Source of the DNA: Clostridia bacterium
GTDB lineage: Bacteria > Bacillota_E > RBS10-35 > JAJYVN01
NCBI GenBank assembly: GCA_027335515.1
Contig: DAHWHT010000069.1
Location: 1 to 7,336 of the forward strand
DNA length: 7,336 nt
Direction of reading: 5' to 3'
Positions 1-4,852 of this stretch are shown here, in pieces (within the stretch, counting starts at the first letter, position 1; each line of letters starts with the position of its first letter). The position numbers were made by a program, and so were the translations under genes. The notes under the pieces were generated by a model. The model saw nothing but the letters and a program-made list of their open reading frames with translations. It was not told the origin of the DNA and did not search any database.

Positions 1-726
1 CCGGGACACATCGCACACCACCGTACCCGGTCGGAAATCGGCGGGCGCCAACAGTTCCTGGGTCGCCGAACTCACGCAGAGCACCACGTCGGACTCGGCC
101 ACGGCGCCGTGGAGGTCGGTGCGGGCCTCGGCGCCGTCGCCGTGCAGTTCCTCGGCCAAGGGGGCCAAGCCTTCCGTGTTTCGCCCCACCAACAGGAGGC
201 GGCCAACCTCACCGGCCAGGACGCGGGCGCAGGCTCCGCCGATGGCTCCGGAGGCGCCGACGATGGCCACCGTCAGCCCCTGCCGCTCAAAGCCCATGCG
301 CTCCGCCCCCAGCAGGGCACCCTCGACCGCGGTGGCCGCGGTGAACGAGTTCCCTGTGGTCACCGGGATGCCGAGGCGGTCGTTGAGGGTGACCCCGCGG
401 TCGCCGGCGATCTTGGTATAGGCACCGAGGCCGAGAATCTGAGCCCCCTGGGCCTGCGCGATCCGTCCGGCCTGCTCCAGGCGTCGCAACGTGATGGGCC
501 ACGGGGTCTCAAGCAGTAGCCGCGGTGTCCAGGGAAGCACGACGAACACCCCGTCGGCGGTGGCGCCGGTTGGTGAGACGATGCCCCGGATCTGGGACGC
601 CACAAAAGGCGGCACCCACCGGAAGGCAGACTCCACGAGGCGATCCGGCACGTGGCGCAGCGGTGGGAATTTTCGATGAAAGTCCGCCATGCTCACGGGG
701 TGCAGCAGAAACGCAAAGCGACCCAA
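1..726 (-). CDS. Acyl-ACP reductase / shikimate-dehydrogenase-like oxidoreductase (3' end off window)
   Basis: The first 242 residues are visible and the C-terminus is beyond the left edge. The family (cyanobacterial long-chain acyl-ACP reductase and its Bacillota relatives, often annotated as shikimate dehydrogenase or predicted amino-acid dehydrogenase) is usually about 340-380 residues. Diagnostic parts are the N-terminal FAFLLHPV stretch (residues 4-11), the ILGLGAYTK block (about 97-105), TTGNSFTAATAVEG (123-136), a Rossmann glycine motif GASGAIGG (157-164) and the strand LLLVGR (177-182) that ends the second beta strand. The nucleotide-binding fold is therefore seen directly. The cysteine that forms the acyl-enzyme in the cyanobacterial enzyme would be off-window, so aldehyde production cannot be judged. 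The start is TTG at 724-726, preceded by a purine-rich GGGGGAGAGGG ribosome site (about 732-742) and matching the family N-terminus. Substrate and role in spore-forming bacteria are uncertain. The family call is firm; the reaction is inference. Confidence 0.85.
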   Translation of the reverse strand, partial: MGRFAFLLHPVSMADFHRKFPPLRHVPDRLVESAFRWVPPFVASQIRGIVSPTGATADGVFVVLPWTPRLLLETPWPITLRRLEQAGRIAQAQGAQILGLGAYTKIAGDRGVTLNDRLGIPVTTGNSFTAATAVEGALLGAERMGFERQGLTVAIVGASGAIGGACARVLAGEVGRLLLVGRNTEGLAPLAEELHGDGAEARTDLHGAVAESDVVLCVSSATQELLAPADFRPGTVVCDVSR

Positions 727-950
727 GCGGCCCCTCTCCCCCTCGGACGCCGGTTGCGCGGCGTGCCCCTCCCGACCGGAGGCGGGTGTGTGGGGCCCGG
801 GTTGCGCTCCACGGGAGCATACCCAACCGATGGGCGGGCGCGCCAGCGCAACCGGCGTTCCGGTGCCATTTTCCCACTTTGCCGCCCGCCGCGGCCCGCG
901 TGGAAAGTCCCGGGCCGATCCCGTGCACCCTACGGGCGGGGGGATGGCGG

Positions 951-1166
951 ATGCCTGATGGGGTGAACGATGTGGCGGGTGCTGCGCGAAACGCCGCCGA
1001 TGCGGCACACGTTGCGGGGCGCCGTCCGGTCGAGCGACCTGGGGCTGCCGCGCCCGCGCGCCGGCCGTGGGATCCTGAGGAAGACTTCGCGGATGCGGAT
1101 AGGGAAGACTCCGATCCGGGCCACGCCCTCGATCTGGACGACCTGCGCGACGCCTACCAGGATTGA
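951..1166 (+). CDS. Small acidic hypothetical protein (71 aa)
   Basis: I do not recognise this protein. The reading frame is open well upstream, but the part that looks like a gene starts at ATG 951, behind a G-rich stretch (GGGCGGGGGGA, 934-944) that could serve as a ribosome site. The first 40 residues are Ala/Arg-rich (several Ala runs, with RRP at 24-26 and ARRPW at 36-40). The last 31 residues carry 14 Asp or Glu (DPEEDFADAD at 41-50, then LDLDDLRDAY at 60-69). This charge split suggests a soluble, partly disordered protein. No membrane segment or cysteine is present. It converges on the LysM gene, and a perfect 12-bp inverted repeat lies just after its stop, which mildly supports real transcription. 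Codon third positions are less GC-biased than in lexA or glnA. It could be a chance open frame. Confidence 0.45.
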   Translation: MPDGVNDVAGAARNAADAAHVAGRRPVERPGAAAPARRPWDPEEDFADADREDSDPGHALDLDDLRDAYQD

Positions 1167-1180
1167 CGCGGCCGGGTGCG

Positions 1181-1219
1181 TGCGGGTGCCCCTCCTACCG
1201 CATCAGCGGGGCACCCGCA
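1181..1219. terminator. Perfect 12-bp hairpin between convergent genes
   Basis: The arms TGCGGGTGCCCC (1181-1192) and GGGGCACCCGCA (1208-1219) are exact inverse complements around a 15-base loop. The stop codon of the minus-strand LysM gene (1203-1205) lies in the loop, and the right arm overlaps its last codons. The plus-strand acidic ORF ends 14 bases before the left arm. The position suits a shared bidirectional terminator, but neither strand has a T-tract after the stem, so intrinsic termination is uncertain. Confidence 0.5.
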
Positions 1220-1514
1220 GCTCCTCCCCCGCCATCAGCGCCGCGTGGTGCAGGCCGTTGAGTCGCTCGACTTCGAATACCCACCGGCGCAGGTCCGTCC
1301 CGGCCGGCGCATAGCGCTGCCCGAGGCTCCACAACGAGTCCCCCGGCCGAACGACCACCGCACGCGGCGGCACCGCAGGAGCGGCCGCGTGGACCACCCC
1401 GTGGGCCAGCGCCACCGCAACGGCGACGGTGGTCAGGGCGCGCCAAGCACGGCCCGGCCGCCACCGGCGGCGTCTGGATCGAACAGAACTGCGGGATGCA
1501 CGTTCGCTTCGCAT
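1203..1514 (-). CDS. YneA-like membrane-anchored LysM protein (cell-division suppressor candidate)
   Basis: A 103-residue protein with an Arg/Ser-rich N-terminus (1-25, strongly positive), one hydrophobic segment (about 27-45, [13 protein letters not shown]) and a single LysM domain filling the rest (51-103). The LysM signature is [14 protein letters not shown] (55-68), then an Asn-rich turn (ERLNGL, 83-88) and the closing GEELRVP (96-102). The positive N-terminus implies N-in topology with the peptidoglycan-binding domain outside. Size, architecture and position next to lexA match Bacillus YneA, the SOS-induced protein that delays septation; sequence identity to YneA is only domain-level. 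The ATG at 1514 is preceded by a near-consensus promoter whose -10 box ends 6 bases before it, and no ribosome site is visible, so the message may be leaderless. The gene lies 31 bases downstream of the glutaredoxin-like gene on the same strand, so it may also be co-transcribed. Confidence 0.85.
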   Translation of the reverse strand: MRSERASRSSVRSRRRRWRPGRAWRALTTVAVAVALAHGVVHAAAPAVPPRAVVVRPGDSLWSLGQRYAPAGTDLRRWVFEVERLNGLHHAALMAGEELRVPR

Positions 1515-1532
1515 GGGCGCACTTTATGCGAA
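1508..1532. repeat. Inverted repeat TTCGCAT-N11-ATGCGAA over the LysM gene start
   Basis: Perfect 7-bp arms (1508-1514 and 1526-1532) enclose 11 bases. One arm covers the ATG and the first codons of the LysM gene and the other abuts the -10 box. It could be a regulator-binding site or, if transcription began upstream, a hairpin that hides the start codon. Its function is unproven. Confidence 0.45.
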
Positions 1533-1549
1533 CGCGTGGTTGGTGTCAA
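1521..1549 (-). promoter_or_regulatory. Sigma-A-type promoter of the LysM gene
   Basis: On the minus strand a perfect -35 TTGACA (1544-1549) is followed by exactly 17 bases and TAAAGT (1521-1526, four of six matches to TATAAT). The expected transcription start, about 7 bases on, falls at the A of the ATG (1514). The -35 box overlaps the stop codon of the upstream glutaredoxin-like gene, so this is an internal promoter within a two-gene cluster. Confidence 0.7.
1529..1542. promoter_or_regulatory. LexA-box-like site in the LysM promoter spacer
   Basis: Plus-strand CGAAC-GCGT-GGTTG; minus-strand reading CAACC-ACGC-GTTCG. Against the Gram-positive SOS consensus CGAAC-N4-GTTCG it matches 8 of 10 specified positions, one half-site being perfect. 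It lies wholly between the -35 and -10 boxes, where a bound repressor would block RNA polymerase. The call rests on match and position, not on measured binding. Confidence 0.5.
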
Positions 1550-1863
1550 GCGTGTGGATGCGAACGCACGCGCCGCCAGCGCGACCAGAAACCGGGCTCC
1601 GGAAACAGCGCCGCCACTACACGGCGGTCGAAGCGGCCCCAGCAGAGCTCGCGGCCATCGCACGAAAGAACGGGTACCCGCAGGCCATAGCGGGCCGCCA
1701 GTTCGGGTTGGTCATCCACGTTCACCCGGAGCATGGTGCGGCGCGCGCGTGCCAGCAACGGGGCCAGCATGGCCTCCGCCTCGGCGCAGAGGTGGCAGCC
1801 GTCGCGCGTGTACAACACGAGCTCGCCGCGGGCCGCCGCGGGTCCGTCATCCTCCACCGGCAT
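1546..1863 (-). CDS. Glutaredoxin-like (DUF836 family) CxxC protein
   Basis: A 105-residue thioredoxin-fold protein. The first strand and active site read [12 protein letters not shown] (15-26), with the redox pair Cys23-x-x-Cys26 at the start of helix 1, then RVNVD (46-50) and the cis-proline loop LRVPVL (61-66, Pro64). This order matches the glutaredoxin-like DUF836 family (PF05768). Two further cysteines (Cys68, Cys74) and a basic Trp/Arg-rich tail (92-103) are present. No signal peptide is seen, so it is probably cytoplasmic and acts in thiol-disulfide exchange on unknown partners. The start ATG at 1863 follows GGTGGAG (1868-1874) at a short 4-base gap; the frame extends to 1959, but that stretch holds the lexA promoter and does not resemble the family. 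The gene is divergent from lexA and immediately upstream of the LysM gene, which places it in the SOS cluster. Confidence 0.85.
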   Translation of the reverse strand: MPVEDDGPAAARGELVLYTRDGCHLCAEAEAMLAPLLARARRTMLRVNVDDQPELAARYGLRVPVLSCDGRELCWGRFDRRVVAALFPEPGFWSRWRRVRSHPHA

Positions 1864-1908
1864 CCATCTCCACCGTCCACCCCTGGAATGAGATACCCAT
1901 ACGGGGCG

Positions 1909-1938
1909 AACATAACAAACCGTTGTTTGCACTTCCAA
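1909..1938 (-). promoter_or_regulatory. Divergent promoter for the glutaredoxin-like/LysM cluster
   Basis: The minus strand reads TTGGAA (1933-1938), an 18-base spacer, then TATGTT (1909-1914). The predicted start near 1902 leaves a leader of about 39 bases before the ATG at 1863. The palindrome at 1916-1929 lies inside the spacer. The boxes are moderate matches (four or five of six each) with acceptable spacing. Confidence 0.5.
1916..1929. promoter_or_regulatory. LexA box (SOS operator) candidate
   Basis: CAAAC-CGTT-GTTTG is a palindrome with perfect 5-bp arms and the same 5-4-5 geometry as the Gram-positive SOS box CGAAC-N4-GTTCG, differing by one symmetrical base per arm. It overlaps the first three bases of the lexA -35 box (1927-1932) and sits in the spacer of the opposite promoter, so a single dimer could repress both directions. 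Autoregulation of lexA through such a box is established in other bacteria; binding here is inferred. Confidence 0.75.
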
Positions 1939-1955
1939 GAACATACCAGTATACT
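1927..1955 (+). promoter_or_regulatory. lexA promoter
   Basis: TTGCAC (1927-1932), exactly 17 bases, then TATACT (1950-1955): five of six consensus bases at -10 and four of six at -35. The predicted start near 1962 gives a leader of about 49 bases. Confidence 0.75.
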
Positions 1956-1975
1956 TCACGCACGAACAATGCCAC

Positions 1976-1993
1976 GTGGCGGAACGTCGCCAC
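1976..1993 (+). other. lexA leader hairpin
   Basis: GTGGCG (1976-1981) and CGCCAC (1988-1993) form a perfect 6-bp stem with a 6-base loop, ending 2 bases before the GGGAGG ribosome site (1996-2001). The left arm overlaps a separate perfect palindrome GCCACGTGGC (1971-1980). It may tune translation; no function is shown. Confidence 0.35.
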
Positions 1994-2010
1994 CCGGGAG
2001 GTATTCATCG

Positions 2011-2634
2011 ATGGCCGAACTGTCCCCGCGCCAGCGAACCATCATAGACTACATTCGCGCCCACGTCCGACAGCACGGTTATCCCCCGTCCGTGCGCGAG
2101 ATTGGGGAAGCCGTCGGGTTGCGCAGCAGTTCCACCGTTCACGGCCACCTCGCACGCCTCGAATCCCGTGGCTACCTGCGCCGGGATCCGTCCAAGCCGC
2201 GGACGATCGAACTGCTGCGCGGGCCGGCCGGCAACTCCCGAACGGCGGTCGCCCAGCGCGGCACTCGGCGTGTGCCGGTTCTCGGCAGGGTTGCCGCTGG
2301 CCAACCGGTCCTGGCGGTCGCCGAATCGGACGCCTCCTTTCCTCTGCCGACCGAATGGATCCATGACGAGCCGGTGTTTATGCTCACCGTCGACGGGGAC
2401 AGCATGATTGAAGCCGGCATCCTGCCCGGCGACCTGCTGGTCGTGCGCCGCCAGCAAACGGCGTACAACGGCGATATTGTGGTGGCCATGCTCGGCGAAG
2501 ATGTGACGGTCAAGCGCTTTTTCCGCGAGGTCGGCCGCATTCGGCTGCAGCCCGAAAACAGCACGATGGAGCCGATCTACGCCACGCAGGTGCAGATCCT
2601 CGGCAAGGTGCTGGGGCTGGTGCGGCGCATGTAA
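2011..2634 (+). CDS. lexA: LexA SOS repressor / self-cleaving protease
   Basis: A 207-residue LexA of normal length. The N-terminal winged helix-turn-helix spans about 1-67 ([34 protein letters not shown]). A linker follows, then the self-cleavage site Ala96-Gly97 in GRVAAGQPV and the S24-type protease domain with nucleophile Ser131 (VDGDSM) and general base Lys168 (VTVKRF). All key residues are present, so it should be cleavable after RecA-ssDNA activation. The ATG at 2011 has a GGGAGG ribosome site 9 bases upstream. An in-frame ATG at 1969 lies only about 7 bases after the predicted transcript start and would add 14 residues unlike LexA N-termini, so I rejected it. The gene is divergent from the glutaredoxin-like/LysM cluster with a shared operator candidate, and appears to be transcribed alone, ending at the hairpin at 2645-2669. 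Confidence 0.97.
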   Translation: MAELSPRQRTIIDYIRAHVRQHGYPPSVREIGEAVGLRSSSTVHGHLARLESRGYLRRDPSKPRTIELLRGPAGNSRTAVAQRGTRRVPVLGRVAAGQPVLAVAESDASFPLPTEWIHDEPVFMLTVDGDSMIEAGILPGDLLVVRRQQTAYNGDIVVAMLGEDVTVKRFFREVGRIRLQPENSTMEPIYATQVQILGKVLGLVRRM

Positions 2635-2644
2635 TCGGGGCCGT

Positions 2645-2669
2645 CCGGGGGGCCGTCCCGGCCCCCCGG
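2645..2669 (+). terminator. lexA terminator-like hairpin
   Basis: CCGGGGGGCCG (2645-2655) and CGGCCCCCCGG (2659-2669) are a perfect 11-bp inverted repeat with a 3-base loop, 10 bases after the lexA stop codon. No T-run follows directly (the next bases are TGCTGCAG), so it is terminator-like but not a textbook intrinsic terminator. Confidence 0.65.
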
Positions 2670-3007
2670 TGCTGCAGAAGGCCTTTTGGAGTCCCGATCA
2701 ACGGAACGCCTGTGCGCAGCGGGCGGCGGTGGCGGGTGGGGCGTGTCGTTCGCTGCGCGCCTCCGCCGGTTGGCGCCACAAAGGACCGTTGAACACCCAT
2801 TTCAAGGCGGCCCTCCGCCCGCGCCCTCCATCTTGTCGCAGGCAGACCACCCGGTTCTGCCCGTGGAGGTGGGAGTCCATCTGCCACCGTGTCCAGCGCT
2901 GGCGCACCGCTGCCTGGAATCGTTGCCCCGTGCCCGACAGCGGGCGGGCAACCCGCGCGGGAACCGGCCGGTGGTCGGCGCCGTCTGCAACCCGGGGGTG
3001 ATCCTGG
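2670..3007. other. 338-base region without an assigned gene
   Basis: Between the lexA hairpin and the lipoprotein gene I see no convincing gene or known RNA family. A minus-strand frame from ATG 2880 to a TGA at 2698-2700 would encode 60 basic residues; it lacks a clear ribosome site and is unrecognised. A weak hairpin (GGCAGA 2841-2846 with TCTGCC 2856-2861) is present. No convincing sigma-A promoter for the lipoprotein gene is evident, although its promoter should lie here. The stretch just before 3008 supplies that gene's likely ribosome site (GGGGGTG, 2994-3000). Confidence 0.5.
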
Positions 3008-4648
3008 GTGTCTGGTCTCGCCTCCCGGATGGCGGCGGTTATCATGGGTGCCGGTTTGCTCTCAGGCTGTGGACTTGCGATCGCGGCGGGCCGGAGCGAT
3101 CCACCGGCGGCCGGCTCGTCCCCGCCGTCGGCAAGCTCGAGCTCCACCGCGCCTGCCCACTCGTCCAGCACCGCCACGTCCGCATCGAGTGCCGTCGCGC
3201 CCGTCGGCTCCTCGGGTAGCGGCCAGCCCCCATCCAGTACGCCCGCGCTTCCGGGCCTGGCGTGGACCGCGCCGCCGGCGCCATGGTCCGTAGGTACCCG
3301 GGTGCAGGCCGCCTGTGGCTTTGAGGGTGTTTCGGCACCCCCCGCCGTTCGTTTTGGTGCCGGGGCGCTGTTCCTCGCCGCCGAGCGCGCAGGCGTCGGC
3401 TCATCGCACGTCTGCGGCGTCGCCGTGCTCAGCGGGAAGCGCTGGACCGTCTACCCGCTTCCCGGGGGAACGAGACTCAACGCCGACGCGGTGCTCAGCA
3501 GCGGAAGCTTCGTAGTCGGGACGGTGGGGGTGGGAACGGACGCCCACGCGCTTTCGTACGGCTCCGGGGGCCTGTTTGTCTACACGGCGGGTCGACTGGT
3601 GCCCGTGACGATCCCGACCGGCCAGTACGTCAGTTCGTTGCTGGCGCTTCCGGGCGGCGGATACGCGGCCGGCACGGCCCCCGCGGGCAGCGCGCATCCG
3701 GGAGCCTCATCCGGTCGGCTCGGTGTGGCCGCCGCCCACGGTGGGACACGGTGGTACACTCCGCCCGCGTCCGGTACCGCCAAGGCCTTTGGGATGGCCC
3801 CTGCCGACCCGCCCTACGGGGTGGTGGTCGGCGCCGTGCAGGGGAATCTGCTCTGGTTCGGCGTCGACGGGGTTGGAGTGGCTGCCCTGAACACCGCCAC
3901 CGGGCATTTCCAGTTGCATGGTTCGACGTACTTCCCGACCGCCTATGGACCGATCCAGTTCTTCCCCAACGTCACATCCTCGTCGACGGTGTATTACTCG
4001 ATCCACCGGCTGCCCGGGATCGCCGACGCGGGATACTGGGGGCCGCTCTACGCCGCGTCCGCGGCGGGCGGTGGGCGCGTGCGGCGGATCTTCCCGGCGA
4101 CCCTGCCCGGTTCGACCCCCAAGCGGCCGGACTACGGGTGCATCCAGGGCGGCGTCGGCGCCCCCAGCCAGGTTCGGCAGTATGGGTCGCGTCTATGGGT
4201 GAAATGGTCAGGGTGTCAGGTGTATGAGGCGATTCAGGGCGCGCCCGGCTTGCAGCGGCCGGCGATCACCTGCGGACAGACCGGGGTGTGGCAGGTCGAC
4301 GTGGTCTTTGCGCCCGGCGCCTCGGTATCGGAACTTTGCGAGACCCGGGGTGCGTATGTGCTCTACACGCTGAACGGCAGGACCGGGGCCGTGGAAGCGA
4401 CCCACGTGTGGAAGACCGCGCCCTGGAAGACCGCCAAGGGCCGTGGTATTCCCTGGGCCGGGTGGTTCGCGGCGCCGGGAGGCGGCCTCTGGGCATGGTC
4501 GTCAAAACTCTATGAGGTTGCGCCCACCGGCGTCATCACGGCGCACTACGCCTTTGCGGGACCGCTGGGCGCGGTGCTCGGCGCGCGGCACCTTTGGCTC
4601 GTCGGGACGCATGGGGTGGCGGCGGTTCCGGCCACGGCGGCCCCATGA
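3008..4648 (+). CDS. Secreted lipoprotein with a beta-propeller-like body, six cysteines
   Basis: A 546-residue protein exported and lipid-anchored: Arg7, a hydrophobic segment (8-18) and the lipobox Leu18-Ser-Gly-Cys21. A Ser/Ala/Pro/Thr-rich linker follows (about 27-93), typical of a spacer across the cell wall. The body (94-546) has repeated short strands with Gly, Trp and Tyr (GAGALFLAAE 117-126, GSGGLFVYTAGRL 185-197, NLLWFGVDGVGVAALN 280-295, GGGLWAWSSKLYEV 491-504, ARHLWLVGTHGVAAV 526-540), resembling propeller blades; the fold is inference. Six cysteines (103, 136, 378, 403, 422, 444) could form disulfides outside the cell. No catalytic motif is visible and I cannot assign a family. 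The GTG at 3008 has GGGGGTG at 2994-3000; an ATG at 3029 (residue 8) is the alternative and would lose Arg7. It is flanked by unrelated genes and appears to be a single-gene unit. Confidence 0.85.
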   Translation: MSGLASRMAAVIMGAGLLSGCGLAIAAGRSDPPAAGSSPPSASSSSTAPAHSSSTATSASSAVAPVGSSGSGQPPSSTPALPGLAWTAPPAPWSVGTRVQAACGFEGVSAPPAVRFGAGALFLAAERAGVGSSHVCGVAVLSGKRWTVYPLPGGTRLNADAVLSSGSFVVGTVGVGTDAHALSYGSGGLFVYTAGRLVPVTIPTGQYVSSLLALPGGGYAAGTAPAGSAHPGASSGRLGVAAAHGGTRWYTPPASGTAKAFGMAPADPPYGVVVGAVQGNLLWFGVDGVGVAALNTATGHFQLHGSTYFPTAYGPIQFFPNVTSSSTVYYSIHRLPGIADAGYWGPLYAASAAGGGRVRRIFPATLPGSTPKRPDYGCIQGGVGAPSQVRQYGSRLWVKWSGCQVYEAIQGAPGLQRPAITCGQTGVWQVDVVFAPGASVSELCETRGAYVLYTLNGRTGAVEATHVWKTAPWKTAKGRGIPWAGWFAAPGGGLWAWSSKLYEVAPTGVITAHYAFAGPLGAVLGARHLWLVGTHGVAAVPATAAP

Positions 4649-4795
4649 GCATCATCATGCTGCACCGGGTTCCGATGCCGCCCATGCTTCACGTACCGGC
4701 CGGTGGCCGGCGGGCTCGTGCCGGTGGCGCGCGCGACGCTGGAGTCGGTGGCTGAGGGGCCAGGGCCGCCGCGGGTCCCGTTCTGAGTTGCAACC

Positions 4796-4818
4796 GGTGG
4801 GCCGCCCCGCGGCCCACC
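4796..4818. terminator. Hairpin between convergent lipoprotein gene and glnA
   Basis: GGTGGGCCGC (4796-4805) and GCGGCCCACC (4809-4818) form a perfect 10-bp stem with loop CCC. It lies 34 bases beyond the glnA stop and 147 beyond the lipoprotein stop, so it fits a bidirectional terminator, nearer to glnA. No T-tract is present on either strand. Confidence 0.55.
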
Positions 4819-4852
4819 CGCCGCCCGCGGTTCAGCGCGAGCACGCCAGGTA

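Noticed and set aside
799..828. Imperfect hairpin between the oxidoreductase and the acidic ORF (GCTCC-ACG-GGAGC)
   Set aside because: Only 5 bp of perfect stem in GC-rich DNA, without a riboswitch or T-box signature.
509..928. 139-residue minus-strand frame in front of the oxidoreductase gene
   Set aside because: It is in a different frame from the conserved oxidoreductase sequence and has no recognisable family features.
898..945. RNase P RNA-like motif GGAAAGTCCCGGGC
   Set aside because: It resembles the conserved GGAAAGTCCGGGC block but has an inserted C, and neither the 3' conserved ACAGAA-type segment nor the surrounding helices are present within the needed distance.
1429..2010. Open frame extending LexA upstream by nearly 200 residues
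   Set aside because: The extension crosses the lexA promoter, the operator and the antisense glutaredoxin-like gene; LexA homology and the ribosome site start at 2011.
1176..2366. 396-residue plus-strand open frame over the LysM, glutaredoxin-like and lexA genes
   Set aside because: It overlaps three genes supported by domain motifs, and its translation is Arg/Pro/Ala-rich low complexity.
2698..3177. 159-residue minus-strand frame overlapping the lipoprotein start
   Set aside because: Its first two-thirds are antisense to the lipoprotein leader and linker or lack any motif; only the last 60 residues were kept as a weak possibility.
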